Positions 14,706-23,505 of a stretch of 64,000 nucleotides of DNA are shown piece after piece. The notes under the pieces were generated by a model that saw only the letters and a program-made list of their open reading frames with translations, was not told the origin of the DNA and did not search any database. Source of the stretch: Candidatus Rokuibacteriota bacterium (GTDB lineage: Bacteria > Methylomirabilota > Methylomirabilia > Rokubacteriales > CSP1-6). The translations under genes and the position numbers were made by a program. Where the stretch lies: NCBI GenBank assembly GCA_003220685.1, contig QHTE01000056.1, positions 1 through 64,000 of the forward strand, given 5' to 3'. Numbering within the stretch: position 1 is the stretch's first letter; each line of letters begins with the position of its first letter.

Positions 14706-16277
14706 GTGGCGGGGTTCGTCGAGGTCCTTCTCCGAGGGCTAGCCCTGTGCGGGCAGGCGGTCGCCATCGGCGGCGTGCTCTTCGCGCTGATGCAGCTGCG
14801 TCCAACGCTCCCGGAAGGCGCGCCCGCTCGCTCGCGCCTGGCGAGAAGTCTCGCGCTGACGGCCATCGGGGTGGCGGTCGTCGCCGCCGCGCAACTGCTC
14901 TCCCTGGGGGTCCAGCTCTCGGTCCTCGCCGAGGCGGGCTCCGGCTGGCCCATCGCCGAGGTCGCGCGCACGAGCTTCTTCCGCGCCGGCGCCGTGCGGA
15001 TCCTGGCCTGCGCGGGGCTCGTGGTCGGGTGCCTGGTCCTGGCGAGGCACCCGGATCGGCGGCGCTGGTGGATCGCGCTCGCCGCGCTCACGGTGCTCCT
15101 GGGCGTCGGCAGCGCGTGGACGAGTCACGCCGCCGGCCGCCTCGGGCCGCGAGCCGGGCTCCTGATCCTCGATGCGCTGCACCAGCTCGCCGCCGGCGTG
15201 TGGATCGGCGGCCTTCTTCATCTGACTCTCGTCGCGTCCACACGCGCCGAGGCCGGGTGGTCGGCGGCGTTGCTCAAGCGGTTCTCGGCGACGGCGTTCG
15301 CGTCCGTGGCGCTTCTGATCGTCGCCGGGGTGGGGCTGAGCCTGTCCTACGTCGACGGCGCGAGCGCGCTCCTGGGCACCTCGTACGGCAGCATGATTCT
15401 CACGAAGAGCGCGGTGCTCGCCGGGCTCGTCGTCCTGGGCGCGGCGAACTTCGTCGCGGTGCGACGCCTGCCGGAAGGCTCGAGCGTCTCGATCCCGCGG
15501 CTTCGGCGCTTCGTCGAGGTCGAATTCGGCCTGGGGGCGACGGTCCTGTTCATCGCCGCCTCGCTGACGTCGCTGCCCCCCGCGAGTGACGTCGTGGCCG
15601 ACCGCGCCTCGTTCGCCGAGGTCAGCATCCGATTCACGCCGCGCTGGCCTGTCTTCACCTCGCCGAGGATCGCGGACATGCCGGTGGACGACCGCAACGC
15701 GCCGCGCACGGACGCTGACCGCGCGTGGTCGGAGTTCAATCATCACTGGGCCGGTATCTTCGTGCTCGTCATGGGGTTGCTGGCCCTCGTGCACGCCACC
15801 GGTCGAGTCCGCTGGACGCGCCACTGGCCGCTGGTGTTCCTCGGCCTCGCGGGCTTCTTGCTCGTCCGCAACGACCCCGGCGCCTGGCCGCTCGGGCCGC
15901 TCGGCTTCTTGGAGAGCATGCGGTATCCCGAGGTGCTCCAGCATCGGATCTTCGTGCTGCTGGTCGTCGCCTTCGGCGTCTTCGAGTGGCTCGTCCGGAC
16001 GGATCGCGTGCGCGTGCACGGTGCGGCGCTCGTCTTTCCGCTCCTCTGCGCCGTCGGCGGCGGGCTCCTCCTCACGCACTCGCACGCGGGGCTGAACCTG
16101 AAGGAGGAGTACCTCATCGAGATCACGCACGTGCCACTGGGGCTCCTGGCCATGATCACGGGCTGGGCGCGCTGGCTCGAGCTGCGCCTGCCGTCGGCCG
16201 GGCGGCTGCCGGGTCGGATCTGGCCGCTCGCATTCACCCTGATCGGTATGTCGCTCATCCTCTACCGGGAAAGCTGA
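14706..16277 (+). CDS. CopD-like polytopic membrane protein
   Basis: The 523-residue protein has about a dozen hydrophobic segments. The middle part resembles the CopD/PcoD (YcnJ C-terminal) copper-resistance domain: AWTSHAAGR, LHQLAAGVWIGGLLHL, and the YGSMILTKSAVLAGLVVLGAAN region. Conserved histidines (SHAAG, LHQL, HSHAGLNLKEEY) could bind copper. The last third is a second hydrophobic block containing LTHSHAGLNLK. In CopD systems the protein moves copper across the inner membrane. Its place inside a run of polyol/lipid-type enzymes, 7 bp after the CDP-alcohol gene, is unusual. It may supply a metal or only share the transcript. Confidence 0.75.
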   Translation: MAGFVEVLLRGLALCGQAVAIGGVLFALMQLRPTLPEGAPARSRLARSLALTAIGVAVVAAAQLLSLGVQLSVLAEAGSGWPIAEVARTSFFRAGAVRILACAGLVVGCLVLARHPDRRRWWIALAALTVLLGVGSAWTSHAAGRLGPRAGLLILDALHQLAAGVWIGGLLHLTLVASTRAEAGWSAALLKRFSATAFASVALLIVAGVGLSLSYVDGASALLGTSYGSMILTKSAVLAGLVVLGAANFVAVRRLPEGSSVSIPRLRRFVEVEFGLGATVLFIAASLTSLPPASDVVADRASFAEVSIRFTPRWPVFTSPRIADMPVDDRNAPRTDADRAWSEFNHHWAGIFVLVMGLLALVHATGRVRWTRHWPLVFLGLAGFLLVRNDPGAWPLGPLGFLESMRYPEVLQHRIFVLLVVAFGVFEWLVRTDRVRVHGAALVFPLLCAVGGGLLLTHSHAGLNLKEEYLIEITHVPLGLLAMITGWARWLELRLPSAGRLPGRIWPLAFTLIGMSLILYRES

Positions 16278-16305
16278 GCTGCGCTACTTCCGCGTCTCGC
16301 TCCTC

Positions 16306-17259
16306 GTGCTCGGTGTGGCGCTGCTCGCGGCGCTGGTCGCCCAGAACGACCCGGCGGTGGTGCTCGCGTCGATTGCCGATCTCCACTGGCGGCTCGGCGT
16401 CGTTCTCTTCTTCCCGGCCGTGCTCGTCGCGCTCTTCGACACGCTCGGCTGGCGTTACGCCTTCCTGCGCGAGGCCGTCCCGTTCCGCGCGCTGGCGTGG
16501 GCCCGGCTCGCCGGCGAGGCCTTCAACATGACGACGCCGACCGCCGCCGTGGGCGGCGAGGCCGTCAAGGCCTGGCTGCTCCGCGGGTACGCGCCGCTCG
16601 ACGCGACCCTCGCGTCGGTGATCGTCGCGAAGACCACGATCACCCTGGGTCAGGGGCTGTTCTTCCTGGTGGGGGTGGTCGTGGCGTGGGAGACGGGACT
16701 GACCGGGACGGCGCTCCTCTACGCCATGCTCTGGTTCCTGGTGATCGAAGCGATCGCCCTCGGCCTGTTCGTGCTGGTCCAGACGCGCGGCATGCTCGGC
16801 TGGACGGGGCGGCTGCTCGAGCGGGTCGGAATTCGCCCGGCGAGGGTGCAGGAGATGCTCGGGCGCGTGGACGAATCGCTCGGCCGGTTCTACCGGACCG
16901 CCCCGGGGCGGCTCGGCCTCTCAATCTGGTTCCACTTCGTCGCCTGGTTCCTGGGCTCCGTCGAGACGTGGCTCATCCTGAAATTTCTCGGGAGAGAGGT
17001 GTCGCTGGCGACCGCGACCGTGATCGAGGCGTTCGCCACGGGGATCAAGGTCGCCACTTTCCTGGTTCCGGCCAGCCTCGGCGTGCTCGAGGGCGGCTTC
17101 GTGGCCACGGCCGCCACCTTCGGGCTCTCGGCCACCACGGCGATCTCCTTCAGCCTCGTGCGGCGCCTGCGGGAGGCCGCCTGGGTCGCGATCGGGCTGG
17201 TGGCCTTCGCCGCAATGCGGCCGCGCCAGTCCAGGGCCCCTGATCCCCCCCGATCATAA
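16306..17259 (+). CDS. Flippase-like membrane protein (LPG synthase TM domain / UPF0104)
   Basis: The 317-residue integral membrane protein matches the UPF0104/AglD-type domain: NMTTPTAAVGGEAVKAWLLR (the family's polar motif around residue 75), SVIVAKTTITLGQG, and a C-terminal VPASLGVLEGGFVATAATFGL. Related domains act as lipid-linked substrate flippases or carry the flippase half of lysyl-phosphatidylglycerol synthase. An in-frame CTG at 16279, two bases after the previous stop, would add nine residues and restore the first helix, so the true start may be there. As last gene of the run it could move the finished headgroup-lipid across the membrane. Confidence 0.8.
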   Translation: MLGVALLAALVAQNDPAVVLASIADLHWRLGVVLFFPAVLVALFDTLGWRYAFLREAVPFRALAWARLAGEAFNMTTPTAAVGGEAVKAWLLRGYAPLDATLASVIVAKTTITLGQGLFFLVGVVVAWETGLTGTALLYAMLWFLVIEAIALGLFVLVQTRGMLGWTGRLLERVGIRPARVQEMLGRVDESLGRFYRTAPGRLGLSIWFHFVAWFLGSVETWLILKFLGREVSLATATVIEAFATGIKVATFLVPASLGVLEGGFVATAATFGLSATTAISFSLVRRLREAAWVAIGLVAFAAMRPRQSRAPDPPRS

Positions 17260-17300
17260 AGACTTTCCCCTGCGCGGTCCGTTGTTAGAATTGGCTCCCG

Positions 17301-18782
17301 ATGAGCTGTAGATGTCTGGCCGGTGTCCTGCTCGTGCTCGTGCTCGCCTCGGCGGCCTGGGCGGTGCCGCCTTTGCCCATTGTCACGCACGACGGGCGCC
17401 CGTACGTCGAGCTGACCCGGGTGGCGGCCTCGATCCAGACGAAGGGCACACCGCCGGCGCAGGTCGTCGCGACCCCGGCGAGCACGCGAGCGCAGCTACG
17501 CGCCGGGGGCAAGGTCGTCACGCTCACGCGGAACTGGTCGCAGGTGCTGGTCAACGGAAAGCCGGTTGTGCTCGACGCCCCGGTGCGGGTGAAGCGCGGG
17601 GTATGGCTGGTGCCCGAGTCCTTCCTCGGTCGCGTCGTCCCCGCGCTCCTGGCGAGCGCGCCGATCGCCCCGGTGGCCTCGCGCTTGGCGGCCGCGGCGG
17701 TCGAGGTCGGCCTGGAGGACGTCAGGGTCAGATCGTATCCGTCATTCACGCGTATCGTCGTCGAGACATCGGCGGCCGTCACTCACCGCATCGAGTCGAG
17801 CGGGCCCAAGGAAGCGCGCGTGCGGCTGGTCGGCCTCGGGAGCGGGACGAACGCCCAGGAGATCGGCGACGGGCTCATCGCTGAAGTGCGCCTGGATCGC
17901 GCCGGGGCAGACGGGATCCTGCGCGTGGTCTACGAGGGCGCGGCCGGGACGCTCCGCGCGATGACCCTGGCCGATCCCCCGCGCATCGTGCTCGACGTCT
18001 CCCGGCCGGTGGACCCGGGCACACGCGAGAGCCGGGAGCAGATCGCCCCGCTGAAGACGATCGTGCTCGACGCCGGTCACGGCGGCCACGACACGGGCGC
18101 CACCGGGCCGAGCGGCCTCATGGAAAAGGACCTCGTGCTCGACGTCACCCGCCGCGTGGCCAAGCTCGTCGAGGCCCGCCTGGGGCTCAAGGTGCTCCTG
18201 ACGCGCGACTCGGACAATTTCGTCACCCTGCGCGACCGGACGAGCTTCGCCAACCGACAGCACGCCGACCTGTTCGTGTCGATCCACGCCAACGCGCATC
18301 GCGAAGCGGCGGCCGACGGGGTGGAGACATACTTCCTGTCGTCGGAGGCGACGGACAGCGCGGCGCGCCAGGTGGCGGCGCTCGAGAACAGTGCGGTCCA
18401 GCTCGAGCAGCCGGCCGGACGCGGAGCCGCCCAGGCGGATATCGTGAAGGCGATTCTCTGGGACCTCGCGCAATCCGAGTTCCAGGTTGAGTCCTCGCGG
18501 CTGGCCGAGGTCGTCCACGATTCGATGACGCAGACTCTGAGGATCTCGAGCCGCGGCGTGAAACAGGCCGGATTCTACGTGCTCGGCGGCGCGGCGATGC
18601 CGGCGATCCTGCTCGAGATCGGCTTCGTCACGAATCCCAGGGAAGAGCGCAAGCTCAAGGACACGAAGTACCGGGACGAGATCGCGCGCGCCATCTTCGC
18701 CGGCCTCGCGGAGTACAAGCGCACGTGGGACCAGCGCGCGCGGGCGGCGGCCGAGACACGCGCCGTCACGCGAACGCGCTAA
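17301..18782 (+). CDS. amiC: N-acetylmuramoyl-L-alanine amidase with AMIN domain
   Basis: The 493-residue precursor has a signal peptide ([16 protein letters not shown]). A copper-amine-oxidase-N-like stalk domain (about 25-120) follows, then an AMIN domain (about 135-230) that targets septal peptidoglycan, and a C-terminal Amidase_3 domain. The zinc site is visible as [10 protein letters not shown], the metal Glu in [10 protein letters not shown], and SIHANAH; the catalytic Glu lies in LLEIGFVTN. It splits the bond between N-acetylmuramic acid and the stem peptide during cell division. The Amidase_3 domain carries a regulatory-helix-like insert ([18 protein letters not shown]). It is followed four bases later by rph. 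Confidence 0.92.
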   Translation: MSCRCLAGVLLVLVLASAAWAVPPLPIVTHDGRPYVELTRVAASIQTKGTPPAQVVATPASTRAQLRAGGKVVTLTRNWSQVLVNGKPVVLDAPVRVKRGVWLVPESFLGRVVPALLASAPIAPVASRLAAAAVEVGLEDVRVRSYPSFTRIVVETSAAVTHRIESSGPKEARVRLVGLGSGTNAQEIGDGLIAEVRLDRAGADGILRVVYEGAAGTLRAMTLADPPRIVLDVSRPVDPGTRESREQIAPLKTIVLDAGHGGHDTGATGPSGLMEKDLVLDVTRRVAKLVEARLGLKVLLTRDSDNFVTLRDRTSFANRQHADLFVSIHANAHREAAADGVETYFLSSEATDSAARQVAALENSAVQLEQPAGRGAAQADIVKAILWDLAQSEFQVESSRLAEVVHDSMTQTLRISSRGVKQAGFYVLGGAAMPAILLEIGFVTNPREERKLKDTKYRDEIARAIFAGLAEYKRTWDQRARAAAETRAVTRTR

Positions 18783-18786
18783 CGCG

Positions 18787-19518
18787 ATGCCACGCCCCGA
18801 CGGCCGCGCCCCGGACCAGCTCCGTCCCGTCACGATCACGCGCGACTTCCTCCTGCATCCGGAGGGCTCGGTCCTGGTGGAGTTCGGCGCGACGAAGGTC
18901 ATCTGCACCGCGTCGGTCGAGGACAAGGTGCCGCCCTTCCTCAAAGGACAGGGCCAGGGCTGGGTCACGGCCGAGTACGCGATGCTTCCCCGATCCACCA
19001 ACACGCGGACCCCCCGCGAGAACCGCGGGCCGAGCGGGCGCTCGCAGGAGATCCAGCGGCTCGTCGGCCGAGCGCTGCGGGCCGTCATCGATCGAAGCAA
19101 GATCGGCGAGCGCACCGTGTGGGTGGACTGCGACGTGATCCAGGCCGATGGCGGCACGCGCACGGCGGCCATCACCGGCGGCTTCGTCGCCGTGGCCGAC
19201 GCGATCTCGCGCGCGCCCAGCCTGCAGCCGACGGCGGCGATCCGCGACTGCGTCGGCGCGATCAGCGTCGGCATCGTTCACGGCCAGGCGGTGCTCGACC
19301 TGAACTACGTGGAGGACTCGAGCGCCGAGGTCGACATGAACGTCGTCATGACCGGCGCCGGCGAGTTCGTCGAGGTGCAGGGAACTGCCGAGCAGGTGCC
19401 GTTCGGCCGCGCCCGGCTCGACGCGCTCCTGGCGATCGCCGAGGGGGGCATCCGTCGCCTCGTCGCGCTCCAGCGCCGCGCCCTCGAATCGCGTGCCGAG
19501 CGCGTCTTCAAGCTCTAG
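18787..19518 (+). CDS. rph: Ribonuclease PH
   Basis: The 243-residue protein is RNase PH from end to end: [19 protein letters not shown], the [12 protein letters not shown] strand, [16 protein letters not shown], the [25 protein letters not shown] substrate loop, [18 protein letters not shown] and the [18 protein letters not shown] phosphate-site region. It trims the 3' ends of tRNA precursors using phosphate. It sits between the amidase and the RdgB gene. The rph-rdgB pairing is widespread in bacteria and here the two genes overlap by 26 bp. Confidence 0.97.
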   Translation: MPRPDGRAPDQLRPVTITRDFLLHPEGSVLVEFGATKVICTASVEDKVPPFLKGQGQGWVTAEYAMLPRSTNTRTPRENRGPSGRSQEIQRLVGRALRAVIDRSKIGERTVWVDCDVIQADGGTRTAAITGGFVAVADAISRAPSLQPTAAIRDCVGAISVGIVHGQAVLDLNYVEDSSAEVDMNVVMTGAGEFVEVQGTAEQVPFGRARLDALLAIAEGGIRRLVALQRRALESRAERVFKL

Positions 19519-20104
19519 AGCGGTTCTCGTCCTCGCCACGCTCAATCCCGCCAAAGGGCGCGAGCTCCAGGCACTCCTGGGCGACGTGCCGTTCGAGGTC
19601 CGGCTGCTGGCCGACGTTCCCGGCGCGCGCCTTCCCGACGAGACCGGCGCGACGTACGGCGACAACGCGCTCGTGAAGGCGCGGACCGCGGCCGAGCTGA
19701 CCGGATCGCTGGCGCTCGGCGACGACACCGGGCTCGAGGTGGACGCGCTCGGAGGCGCGCCGGGGCTCTACACGGCACGCTTCGGCGGGCCGGGACTCGA
19801 CGACCGGAGACGCTTGGAGCATCTGCTCGAGCGGCTCCGCGGCGTGCCCCCGGCGCGCCGGACCGCGCGCTTCCGCTGCGTGATCGCGCTGGTGGGCCCG
19901 GCGCACGCCGAGAAGGTAGTGGAAGGTGTGGCCGAAGGCCGGATCGCGGAGGCCCCGCGGGGGAATGGCGGTTTCGGATACGATCCGCTGTTCTTCTATC
20001 CGCCGCTTGCCCGGACGTTCGCCGAGCTCTCCGACGAGGACAAGGCGCGAGTGAGCCATCGCGGCCGAGCCCTCGAGACGGTCAGGCGGCTTCTCCGCGG
20101 GTGA
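19493..20104 (+). CDS. rdgB: Non-canonical purine NTP pyrophosphatase (RdgB/HAM1)
   Basis: The 203-residue protein has the family's start [17 protein letters not shown], the active-site segment [10 protein letters not shown], the [26 protein letters not shown] loop, and the [12 protein letters not shown] and [17 protein letters not shown]-terminal motifs. It hydrolyses dITP, ITP and XTP to monophosphates to keep deaminated bases out of DNA and RNA. The GTG at 19493 lies inside rph; the conserved part begins at about residue 10, after the rph stop, so the overlap may be smaller in reality. Confidence 0.95.
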   Translation: MPSASSSSRAVLVLATLNPAKGRELQALLGDVPFEVRLLADVPGARLPDETGATYGDNALVKARTAAELTGSLALGDDTGLEVDALGGAPGLYTARFGGPGLDDRRRLEHLLERLRGVPPARRTARFRCVIALVGPAHAEKVVEGVAEGRIAEAPRGNGGFGYDPLFFYPPLARTFAELSDEDKARVSHRGRALETVRRLLRG

Positions 20105-20110
20105 TATAGT
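20102..20110 (+). promoter_or_regulatory. Extended -10 promoter of tRNA-Pro
   Basis: TGATATAGT (TG-n-TATAGT) begins inside the rdgB stop codon and lies 34 bp upstream of tRNA-Pro. As with the ssrA promoter, no convincing -35 box is present. Confidence 0.4.
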
Positions 20111-20144
20111 CGGAGCCGAGCGGACTCGAACGCGCGCTGGCCGA

Positions 20145-20221
20145 CGGGGTGTGGCGCAGCCTGGTAGCGCACCTGCTTTGGGAGCAGGGGGCCGGAGGTT
20201 CAAATCCTCTCACCCCGACCA
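20145..20221 (+). tRNA. tRNA-Pro (anticodon TGG)
   Basis: The 77-nt gene runs CGGGGTG...CACCCCG plus an encoded ACCA. It has a D-arm GCGCAGCCTGGTAGCGC, an anticodon stem CCTGC/GCAGG enclosing TTTGGGA (anticodon TGG), and a T-arm GGAGGTTCAAATCCTCT. It reads CCN proline codons. Confidence 0.97.
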
Positions 20222-20258
20222 TATTTATTCTGAGTGTCCGAGGAGGTCGGCCGCCGTG

Positions 20259-21434
20259 ATGCTCGACAGGCGCCGCCGGATTGCGATCGTGGCCGCGTTC
20301 GTCGCCGGACTTACCGCCGGCGCGGTCGGCGCGCCGAACGTCCGGGCAGGGCCAGGCGGCTGGAATCGAGAGGCGGCCGCGATGTACCTGGACGAACGGA
20401 TGGACGTGTGGTTCGCGACGGCCACGAAGCTGCGGGCCGGTCAAAGCGAGACGACGTGCGTCTCGTGTCACACGGTCGTTCCGTATGCACTGGCACGGCC
20501 GGGCCTGAGGCGGGCGATGCACGTGGGGGCGCCGACGCCGCAGGAGGTGCGGCTGCTCGGGGACGTCATCCGGCGTGTCGACACGTACGACGCTCACCAG
20601 CCGTACTACGACTTCGACGAAGCCAAGAAGGTTGAGTCACGAGGCACTGAGGCGGTCCTCAACGCGCTGATCCTGGCGAGCTCGGACACCGAGCCCGAAC
20701 GGAGTGAGGCCCGGGACTCGGTTCGGCGTGCCTTCCGCCGCTTGTGGCAAACCCAGCGCCCTGACGGCGCGTGGGACTGGCTGGACTTCGGGCTGGAGCC
20801 GTTCGAGAGCGCTGATGCCGTCTACTTTGGCGCCACTCTGGCCGCGCTGGCGGTCGGGAGCGCGTCCGGCTCGTTCACCAGCCAAGAGCCTCTAGCGGCT
20901 TCCGGCATCGACAGGCTGCGCCGCTATCTCACCGAGCGGTATCGCGCACAGAATCTCTTCAACCGGGCGTGGCTGCTGCTGGCGTCGACACGATGGAAGG
21001 ACTTGATCGCGCCCGCGCAGCGCGAGGCCCTCGTCGCGGAGATACGGAAGGCCCAGCGGGACGACGGGGGCTGGTCGCTGTGGACGATGGGTGGCTGGAG
21101 GTGGAGCACGGCCGCAAGGCCTGCGCGGCCGCCCGGGACCCCTGACACCTCGCTCCTGGCGAGGTCCGACGGCTACGCGACCGGGATGGCGATCTACACG
21201 CTGCGATGCGCCGGTCTTCCGGCCGCTGATCCGGGAGTCAGGGCCGGAGTGCAATGGCTCAAGGCGAATCAGCAGGGGATCCGGGTCGGTGAACGAACGC
21301 ATCCCGCCTGGCGGTCGTACTCGCTGAATCACGATCGTGAGCACGGCGGCGCCAAGGGCGAGCCGTGGCGAAGGCTGTTCATGTCCGACGCCGCGACGGC
21401 CTTCGCCGTCCTCGCTCTGCTTACGTCCGACTGA
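20259..21434 (+). CDS. Secreted protein with c-type haem motif and prenyltransferase/squalene-cyclase-like repeats
   Basis: The start is placed after AGGAGG at 20241-20246: GTG at 20256 or ATG at 20259 (391 residues). The frame extends further upstream only by running through tRNA-Pro. After a signal peptide (about 1-30) comes a single haem-attachment motif C67-V-S-C70-H71. The rest looks like an alpha-toroid of the terpene cyclase/prenyltransferase type, with QW-like motifs (QRPDGAWDW and QRDDGGWSLW) and repeated helix pairs. No DxDD cyclase motif is evident, so it is more likely a binding or redox protein than a cyclase. The combination suggests a periplasmic electron-transfer or sensing role, which is an inference. 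Confidence 0.75.
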   Translation: MLDRRRRIAIVAAFVAGLTAGAVGAPNVRAGPGGWNREAAAMYLDERMDVWFATATKLRAGQSETTCVSCHTVVPYALARPGLRRAMHVGAPTPQEVRLLGDVIRRVDTYDAHQPYYDFDEAKKVESRGTEAVLNALILASSDTEPERSEARDSVRRAFRRLWQTQRPDGAWDWLDFGLEPFESADAVYFGATLAALAVGSASGSFTSQEPLAASGIDRLRRYLTERYRAQNLFNRAWLLLASTRWKDLIAPAQREALVAEIRKAQRDDGGWSLWTMGGWRWSTAARPARPPGTPDTSLLARSDGYATGMAIYTLRCAGLPAADPGVRAGVQWLKANQQGIRVGERTHPAWRSYSLNHDREHGGAKGEPWRRLFMSDAATAFAVLALLTSD

Positions 21435-21561
21435 GGACCGCTATCTCCCCGACGCTCTCAGACCGCACGGGCGAGCCTGACGGGCACGTGCCGCGCGCCA
21501 TTTCTGTCAGCGACGAGCCGCGGACGCTCTGGAACCTATTGATTGTCTGAATCCTGCCGGC

Positions 21562-22137
21562 GTGGCCGTTGTTTTGCACTCAGGGTTCGGCAGGAGGGTG
21601 CTGCCCATCAAGCCTGGCGCGTGGCCTCTCGCTCGCACGATGTTCGCGACGGCCGCTGCTGTCGTCGTCCTCGTCGTCGAGGCCCCGGCCCAGCCCGGCG
21701 GTTGGCTACTGCTGACCCCGCCGACGATTCCCGAGAAGCGCGCGTTGATGAAAGTCTATACGGCGAGCTCCGACGCCGAGGTCCGAGCGGCCGTCGCCAG
21801 CTTGCCCGGCGACGAGCAGGTTCGCCTGGTCATGAAGGCGTACGAAATCCTCACGATCCCGACGGTCGCCGCCCGCACCGAGGCGCTGCTCGACGCGCTG
21901 CAGGACGCGTCGGCGCCGGTGTCCAGGTGGCGTCGCATCGAGACGTTCGAGTCGGCTGCGTCCTGCGAGCGTCAGCGCCAGCGCGCGCTCCAGAGCTTCG
22001 AGCGCGCCGCAGCTCGAGTACGCTCCTCGTCCCCCGAGAGCGACGAGCTCGCCGTCGAGGACTGGACGATATTCGAGGGGTTAGCCGCCTGTCGATTGAG
22101 CCGCTGCGTGCCGGAATCGACTCTCCCACTCCGCTGA
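21562..22137 (+). CDS. Secreted protein of unknown function
   Basis: I do not recognise a named family. The 191-residue frame starts at GTG 21562; an in-frame ATG at 21640 would start directly at the hydrophobic signal segment (MFATAAAVVVLVVEAPA). The mature part begins PGGWLLLTPP, and later shows SRWRRIETFESAASCERQR and a C-terminal LAACRLSRCVPE. This pattern of a tryptophan-rich strand, a Glu/Ala helix with one Cys, and a final Cys pair recurs in small exported proteins of environmental bacteria. The cysteines could form a disulphide. Confidence 0.6.
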   Translation: MAVVLHSGFGRRVLPIKPGAWPLARTMFATAAAVVVLVVEAPAQPGGWLLLTPPTIPEKRALMKVYTASSDAEVRAAVASLPGDEQVRLVMKAYEILTIPTVAARTEALLDALQDASAPVSRWRRIETFESAASCERQRQRALQSFERAAARVRSSSPESDELAVEDWTIFEGLAACRLSRCVPESTLPLR

Positions 22138-22334
22138 CGCTGTCAACGCGCGCCCGATATCGGTAGCCTGCCCGGCTCGACGTTCCACTCGACAGCAACC
22201 CCGCGCGGGCTCTCGGACGGCACGCCGCGGCTCTGAACAAAAAATGTAAGACATCGGCTCACGGCGCGCCGGATCAGGCTAGAATGCCGACGGATGGGCT
22301 CGACGCGCACACCCACCCGAGGAAGAGGGCGCGC

Positions 22335-22631
22335 ATGAGAATCGTCGCCGTCCTGGTCCTGTCCGCCGCCCTCGTCCTCGTCGGCCCCGCCTCCTGGGCG
22401 TACAACTGCCCGGTCGTGATCAAGCAGGCGGAGGACACCATCAAGAAGGCTGAAGCCGGTAAGGTGAGCCCGGAGACACGGCAGCTCATCGAGGAAGCCA
22501 AGAAGCTCCTGGCCGAGGCGAAAGCTCACCACGAGAACGCCAGGACGAAGCGCGACCACGGCGACTCGGTCCGCAAGGCCAAGACCGCCATCGCCTACGC
22601 CGAAGAGGCCATCATCCTCCAGAACCCATAG
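22335..22631 (+). CDS. Small exported helical protein
   Basis: From ATG 22335, with GGAAGAGG ten bases upstream, the 98-residue product has a signal peptide (about 1-24, ending ASWA). The mature part is almost wholly helical and Lys/Glu/Ala-rich (VVIKQAEDTIKKAEAGK..., LIEEAKKLLAEAKAHHENA), with an amphipathic heptad pattern. This resembles small periplasmic metal-binding-type helical hairpins. No enzyme motif is visible. The frame is open to 22284, but those residues are hydrophilic and precede the signal peptide. Confidence 0.65.
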   Translation: MRIVAVLVLSAALVLVGPASWAYNCPVVIKQAEDTIKKAEAGKVSPETRQLIEEAKKLLAEAKAHHENARTKRDHGDSVRKAKTAIAYAEEAIILQNP

Positions 22632-22638
22632 CGAGCCA

Positions 22639-23466
22639 TTGGGGGGACGTCGCCAGCGTTTTGCCGGCAACGCGGTCTTCATCACCGGCGCATCGTCGGG
22701 TATCGGCGCCGCCCTCGCCCGAGAATTCGCCCGTGAGGGCGCCGACGTGGCCCTGGCGGCTCGCCGCCTGGATCGGCTCGAAGCACTGGCGTCGGAGATC
22801 GGCCGCGCGGGGCGCCGAGCCATCGTGATCCCCTGCGACGTCACCCGCGACGGCGACCTCGAGCGCGCCGCAGACAAGGCCCGGGGCGCCCTGGGCAAGC
22901 TGGACGTCGTCGTCGCGAATGCGGGCTTCGGTGTGACCGGCAAGCTCGAGACCTTGACGCTCGACGACTACCGCCGCCAGCTCGAGACCAACGTTTTCGG
23001 CGTACTTCGGACGGTCTACGCGACCCTCGAAGACCTCAAGAAGACCCGCGGCCGGCTCGTCCTGATCGGCAGCGTCAGCGGCCACGTCGCCGTCCCGGGC
23101 TCCTCGGCCTACTCGATGAGCAAGTTCGCCGTGCACGCGCTCGCCGCCTCGCTCGGCCACGAGCTGGCGCCTTACGGCGTCGCGGTGACGTTGATCAGCC
23201 CCGGCTTCGTCGAGTCGGAGATCGGTCAGGTCGACAACCGCGGCGTCTGGCGCGCTCAGGCGCCGCGGCGCCCGATTCCCGCGGCGTTCGTCATGGCGAC
23301 GCCCACCGCGGCGCGAAAAATCGTGCGCGCGGTCGCACGGCGGCGCCGAGAGGTCGTGATCACCGGCTTCGGAAAGGCGGCGGTGGTGCTCCATCGGCAC
23401 GCGCCGTGGCTGCTCGCGGCGATAATTCGACGTTTCGGCATTAAAGGACGACGCGAACCGCGTTAA
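22639..23466 (+). CDS. Short-chain dehydrogenase/reductase
   Basis: The 275-residue protein is a classical SDR. It has the cofactor loop TGASSGIG, an acidic/basic pair after the second strand (LAARRLDRLEAL, suggesting NADP(H)), NAG (VVANAGFG), the catalytic Ser in LIGSVSG and Tyr-x3-Lys in SAYSMSKFAVHAL. The C-terminal part (ITGFGKAAVVLHRHAPWLLAAIIRRFG) is hydrophobic and basic, as in SDRs acting on lipid-like substrates at the membrane. The TTG start at 22639 follows the previous gene by 7 bp. The substrate is unknown. Confidence 0.9.
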   Translation: MGGRRQRFAGNAVFITGASSGIGAALAREFAREGADVALAARRLDRLEALASEIGRAGRRAIVIPCDVTRDGDLERAADKARGALGKLDVVVANAGFGVTGKLETLTLDDYRRQLETNVFGVLRTVYATLEDLKKTRGRLVLIGSVSGHVAVPGSSAYSMSKFAVHALAASLGHELAPYGVAVTLISPGFVESEIGQVDNRGVWRAQAPRRPIPAAFVMATPTAARKIVRAVARRRREVVITGFGKAAVVLHRHAPWLLAAIIRRFGIKGRREPR

Positions 23467-23505
23467 TATGGCCGCAACGGCGCCAAGGCGCCGGGAGGGA
23501 GGCGA

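Noticed and set aside
14739..16130. Minus-strand open frame of 463 codons
   Set aside because: Rich in Asp/Arg/His/Gln with no hydrophobic pattern, fully antisense to the CopD-like gene.
17742..19274. Minus-strand open frame of 510 codons
   Set aside because: Antisense to the amidase and RNase PH genes, both of which show complete catalytic motifs.
20151..20258. Upstream extension of the haem/toroid protein frame
   Set aside because: It would translate through tRNA-Pro; the ribosome site and signal peptide place the start at 20256/20259.
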